This document shows, one piece after another, positions 4,994 through 8,090 of a DNA stretch of 8,090 nucleotides. The notes under the pieces were generated by a model. That model was not told the DNA's origin, searched no databases, and was given only the letters and a program-made list of their open reading frames with translations. A program made the translations under genes and the position numbers. Origin of the DNA: Candidatus Parabacteroides intestinavium (GTDB lineage Bacteria; Bacteroidota; Bacteroidia; Bacteroidales; Tannerellaceae); contig DWYO01000215.1 of NCBI GenBank assembly GCA_019118725.1, forward strand, positions 1 to 8,090. The letters are read 5' to 3'. Positions within the stretch are counted from its first letter, which is position 1. The number at the start of each line of letters is the position of its first letter.

Positions 4994-7891
4994 TTAGAAG
5001 TTGATGTTGATGGTGCCTATATACTGGCGTGGTGTGGAGTAGGTGGAATAGTTGATTCCTCCGGTCGCTACGGCTCCTTGAGACAAGGCTCCGGACAAGG
5101 ACGCATCGGGGTCGACCGATGAGGCCGTGAATGACAACGGGTTGTAGACATTGAATCCGATGGTGATTTTTTTCGGCCATTTGTTCGGATTGACCGTATA
5201 AGCGATACCGATGTTACGTATTTTCAGGAAATCAGCCTTTTCTACAAAGAAATTGGTGAAGTCCAGCCAGGCTTGTGCCTGAGAGATTCCTTCCAGGGCC
5301 TGTTCGGGGATGCTCGCGTCTTTCAGCCCTTTCGCGAAACGGAACTGGCGGTCGAATGAATGAACATACGCCCCGGTCTGATAGTCTCCGTTCAGGAAAA
5401 AGGACAGATTCTTGTAATCGACGTTCAGCGAGAAGTTCCCGTAAAATGTGGGTAGTGTAGACCCCAGATCCTGCAATTGCTGTACCTCTTTGAGGGTGCC
5501 GTCCGGATTCAGGACAGCCTTTGACCCCCGGATAAATCCTACGGGCTTGCCTTCTTCTACAACCGTTTGTACGGTACGCGAAGAGAATCCGCCGATGGCA
5601 AACGGAACGGTTCCTCCGGCATCCAGCACTTCGTTATGATTCGTATTGAAAGAGGTGTTCAGCCTCACGTGCCAGTCGCGGGTGTCTACGATCTGAAAAG
5701 CAGCGGTGATTTCAATGCCTTTGTTTTCGATCTCTCCTACATTTTTCAGGTAATTGGCTTCCTGCCCCGAGGAGGGAAGCGAAGGCACACTGAACAAGGC
5801 GTCTTTGGTAAGCGCATAATAATAGGTGAATCCGATGTTCAGGAAACGGTCAAACAGTACCGTATTGAATCCGGCTTCATACGAGTGTTTCTTCTCCGGG
5901 CCTAAGTCCGCGTTTCCATACTGCCCGAATGAAGCTGCCTGCTGGCTTAAGAATGAATTGACCGCGATAGTCTTCTGATAGGCGAATGCCGGCGGATAGC
6001 TTCCTGCAATGCCATAGTTCGCGAAAATTTTCAAGGAACTGACCAGATTGTTCTTCTCTTTCAAGGGACGCATAAACTCTTCGTCAGACAATTGGTAAGA
6101 GAGTCCCACTTTCGGGTACATTTGCCAACCTACATTACTGCCGAATGCTGTATTGTAGTCTGTCCGTAAGCCTAAATCAAGGTAGTATTTGTCTTTGAAT
6201 CCGATGTTTTCCTGAATGAATACTCCATAATTGTACAGGTAGCTCAGCCATTCATCGGCGGTCAGTATGCCGGCTCCGGTCATAATCTGTGCTCCGTCCC
6301 TCACGTTGGTCCCATTATAGACAGACTGATGGTCGTAGGTGCTGAAATATTGGAATCCGGCCGTTGTGACGGAACTTAGCAAGTCCTGGTAACGGCATTT
6401 GTACTGGCCGTTCAGGTCGATGGTGAGCCCCATGTATTTGCGGTCAAAGTTGTTGATGCTGCCGGCATCCGATGTGCCTGACGGTTTCTGCTGGGTGTGG
6501 ATCAGGTATTCATTCGTTGTGATGACCTTGTTGCTGTTCAGGCGGTAATCCAGGCCGACAGTCCCTTTGAAGGTCAGATTTTCCAAGGGGGTATAGATAA
6601 CCGAATGGGCAGTCTGGAACCGGCGGACAGACTCCCGGTTGTTCTGCAAAGCCTCGGCCTTATCGACAAAAGCCTTCATCTGCTCGTATTCGTAGGCATC
6701 TGCTGCGTCAATGTCCGGATTGAAGCTTACCGAGACTCCGTCCGGATCCAGATAGGTGAAATTGGCGGCAGCCGATCCTTCGGCAAACCACAGGCCGGTG
6801 TAGCCACCCTCATTACCGTTCCGGCTGCGTCCGAAATCTTCGATGGTCATACCGAAGGAATTCTGATATTCAAGAGGTTTGTTTATCTGGACACGTGATC
6901 CGAAACGCAAGTCATATTTCCGGTCTTCATTGGTGTTGTGTATCAGAGTCCCGCTGTTATTGCTCATGCTGAATCCCAGACTGAATCCGTATTTCTCGTT
7001 CCCTCCGTCCATGGCGAGCCCGTATTTTTGGTAGAAGCCTGTCTGGTGCAGTAAATCTTTGGTGCGCTTGAAATAATAGAACTGTGAGGAAGCCACGCTT
7101 GCCCCCAGTTGTGTCTCAAAAGATACATTCAGACGGCCATCGCCTCCCTTTTTGGTAAAGATCTGAATGACCCCGTTGGCCGCGTCCGAACCATAAAGTG
7201 TGGTAGCCGCACCTCCGGTTACATATTCGATATGGTCGATGTTTTCCATCGGAATGTCACCCATGGAACCACTTGCAGCCGTGTTGCCGCTCAGTGTATT
7301 ATTCAACGTTGCGGCGGTATTCATATTGTCCACTCGGACACCGTCTACATAGATTACGGGAGTGGAACTGGAATAGGCCGAAGACAAACCGCGCGACCGG
7401 ACCAGCGAGGTGGTTCCCGGTTGCCCGTTCGATAAGGTTATCTGTACGTTGGGAAGCGCGTTTTGCAGCATCTGGTCAATGCGTCCTTGAGGCATTCTCT
7501 TTAGTTCACCTCCATCGATAGTCGCTACATTTGAGGATAGGCGGCGTCTGGATATTTCGGCTCCCTGGCCGGTGACCACCACTTCGTCCAGATTAAAATA
7601 ATCTTCGTCCAGTTCTATTGTTAGCGGTTCTGTAGCAGCGTCCAGGCTGACTTCGCGGTTTTCGTACCCCAGGTAGGAGATTCTCAATGTCCCTTGTAAA
7701 TCGCTTACCGGCAAAGAAAAATTGCCGTCCAAGTCGGTAATTGTTCCTACATCCGGATTGTCTTTTAAGGTGACAGATACTCCTACTAAAGGTTCTTGCG
7801 TTTTTCTATCCACTATTTTCCCCCTGACCTCCGCGTCAGGTGCAGAAAAAGAGAGACTGGATAGGGCACAAATTAAAAATAGATATTTCAT
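4994..7891 (-). CDS. SusC/RagA-family TonB-linked outer membrane transporter
   Basis: A 965-residue SusC-type TonB-dependent transporter that imports the ligand held by its SusD partner, energised by TonB-ExbBD. The signal peptide is about residues 1-17 (MKYLFLICALSSLSFSA). Residues 22-95 form the carboxypeptidase-regulatory-like domain typical of SusC proteins (VRGKIVDRKTQEPLVGVSV ... ISYLGYENREV). A TonB-box-like LDEVVVTGQG follows at 101-110. The plug domain spans about 115-248 (VRSRGLSS, PVIYVDGVRVDN, IEYVTGGAATTLYGSDAANG, IQIFTKKGG). The rest is a beta barrel ending in RQYIGTININF with the usual terminal Phe. There is no N-terminal STN domain, so it shows no direct anti-sigma signalling module. 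The frame stays open upstream to an ATG at 8005, but that lies within the promoter; the ATG at 7891 begins the signal peptide and is the true start. The length is usual for the family. No frameshift is seen. Confidence 0.95.
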   Translation of the reverse strand: MKYLFLICALSSLSFSAPDAEVRGKIVDRKTQEPLVGVSVTLKDNPDVGTITDLDGNFSLPVSDLQGTLRISYLGYENREVSLDAATEPLTIELDEDYFNLDEVVVTGQGAEISRRRLSSNVATIDGGELKRMPQGRIDQMLQNALPNVQITLSNGQPGTTSLVRSRGLSSAYSSSTPVIYVDGVRVDNMNTAATLNNTLSGNTAASGSMGDIPMENIDHIEYVTGGAATTLYGSDAANGVIQIFTKKGGDGRLNVSFETQLGASVASSQFYYFKRTKDLLHQTGFYQKYGLAMDGGNEKYGFSLGFSMSNNSGTLIHNTNEDRKYDLRFGSRVQINKPLEYQNSFGMTIEDFGRSRNGNEGGYTGLWFAEGSAAANFTYLDPDGVSVSFNPDIDAADAYEYEQMKAFVDKAEALQNNRESVRRFQTAHSVIYTPLENLTFKGTVGLDYRLNSNKVITTNEYLIHTQQKPSGTSDAGSINNFDRKYMGLTIDLNGQYKCRYQDLLSSVTTAGFQYFSTYDHQSVYNGTNVRDGAQIMTGAGILTADEWLSYLYNYGVFIQENIGFKDKYYLDLGLRTDYNTAFGSNVGWQMYPKVGLSYQLSDEEFMRPLKEKNNLVSSLKIFANYGIAGSYPPAFAYQKTIAVNSFLSQQAASFGQYGNADLGPEKKHSYEAGFNTVLFDRFLNIGFTYYYALTKDALFSVPSLPSSGQEANYLKNVGEIENKGIEITAAFQIVDTRDWHVRLNTSFNTNHNEVLDAGGTVPFAIGGFSSRTVQTVVEEGKPVGFIRGSKAVLNPDGTLKEVQQLQDLGSTLPTFYGNFSLNVDYKNLSFFLNGDYQTGAYVHSFDRQFRFAKGLKDASIPEQALEGISQAQAWLDFTNFFVEKADFLKIRNIGIAYTVNPNKWPKKITIGFNVYNPLSFTASSVDPDASLSGALSQGAVATGGINYSTYSTPRQYIGTININF

Positions 7892-7928
7892 TCGGATTTT
7901 AAATTTGGATAAGAAAAAGTGTTCTTTA

Positions 7929-7938
7929 TGCTTAAGCA
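7929..7938. promoter_or_regulatory. Palindrome in the susC leader
   Basis: TGCTTAAGCA is a perfect 10-bp palindrome, extendable to an imperfect TTAT...ATAA frame (7926-7942). It lies about 40 bp downstream of the predicted susC transcription start and 37 bp before the ATG at 7891. It could be an operator half-pair or a small RNA hairpin, but a chance palindrome of this size is possible. Confidence 0.25.
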
Positions 7939-7976
7939 ATAAGAAATACTCATCACAAGATTTTTTAATTATGGCG

Positions 7977-8006
7977 CAAAAGTACATAATTTGTGCAATA
8001 CGCAAA
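7977..8006 (-). promoter_or_regulatory. susC-susD promoter
   Basis: On the - strand TTTG (8006-8003), an 18-bp spacer and TACTTTTG (7984-7977) match the Bacteroidetes -33/-7 consensus (TTTG, 19-21 bp, TAnnTTTG) with a spacer one base short. Transcription would begin near 7970, giving a leader of about 80 nt before the susC ATG at 7891. Confidence 0.75.
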
Positions 8007-8017
8007 AAAACGTTTGG

Positions 8018-8025
8018 TAAGTTTG
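8018..8025 (+). promoter_or_regulatory. Possible divergent -7 box at right edge
   Basis: TAAGTTTG matches TAnnTTTG exactly on the + strand, 10 bp before the second leader palindrome. The nearest TTTG upstream (7990-7993) is 24 bp away, longer than usual. It would drive a gene to the right. An ATG at 8074 could be its start, but only five complete codons after it (to 8088 or so) are visible, so no CDS is called. Confidence 0.4.
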
Positions 8026-8035
8026 CGGTTTTTTT

Positions 8036-8065
8036 AGAAGCTGTTTTGAATTTATTCCAGCTTTT
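8036..8065 (+). repeat. Leader palindrome, copy 2
   Basis: AGAAGCTG (8036-8043) faces CAGCTTTT (8058-8065), with GAA (8048-8050) and TTC (8055-8057) inside. It aligns without gaps to copy 1 at 1797-1826, differing at four positions, and keeps the 11-bp stem apart from the last two pairs. It lies in the same + orientation, just downstream of a -7-like box, suggesting it belongs to the 5' leader of a gene beyond the window rather than to susC on the opposite strand. Confidence 0.65.
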
Positions 8066-8090
8066 TATAAAGAATGTTTTCGAGGATTTT

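Noticed and set aside
7892..8005. N-terminal extension of SusC from the ATG at 8005 (38 extra residues)
   Set aside because: It overlaps the TACTTTTG promoter box, its residues do not resemble a signal peptide, and the ATG at 7891 starts a proper one followed by the usual regulatory-like domain.

Overview
The window looks like a chromosomal segment of a Bacteroidales gut-type bacterium (Bacteroides/Parabacteroides-like). Three things point there: an adjacent SusC-like TonB-dependent transporter and SusD-like lipoprotein, four Cys-anchored lipoproteins among five genes, and promoters built on the Bacteroidetes -7 motif TAnnTTTG (TACTTTTG upstream of two genes) rather than E. coli-type boxes. 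Species cannot be fixed from this sequence.

Layout, left to right. (1) Positions 1-362 hold the 3' part of a small AT-rich lipoprotein gene on +, whose start lies outside the window. It converges with (2) a 399-residue lipoprotein of the type I phosphodiesterase/nucleotide pyrophosphatase family on - (455-1654), with all eight family metal/catalytic residues present. A strong hairpin (400-439) separates the two. (3) The divergent spacer 1655-1842 carries a -7 box on each strand and a 30-bp imperfect palindrome. (4) A GHL10-type glycoside-hydrolase-like lipoprotein lies on + (1843-3378). (5) The convergent spacer 3379-3550 is almost entirely repeat: inverted arrays of an octamer (TAACCTTN and variants) around a central hairpin. 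(6) A susC-susD pair lies on - (7891-4994, then 4981-3551; 12-bp gap) with its own promoter around 7977-8006. (7) The right edge, 7892-8090, is the susC leader and a divergent promoter zone ending in a second copy of the palindrome found before the GHL10 gene.

How the parts may work together. SusC and SusD form the usual outer-membrane nutrient uptake machine: a surface lipoprotein lid over a TonB-driven barrel. The GHL10 protein and the phosphodiesterase are lipoproteins without an acidic surface-export signal after the Cys, so periplasmic tethering is the simpler guess. They could process imported or cell-wall material, but no operon joins them to susCD, so a shared pathway is inference only. 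The genes belong to known families. The least explained material is non-coding: the octamer-array convergent spacer and the two-copy leader palindrome.
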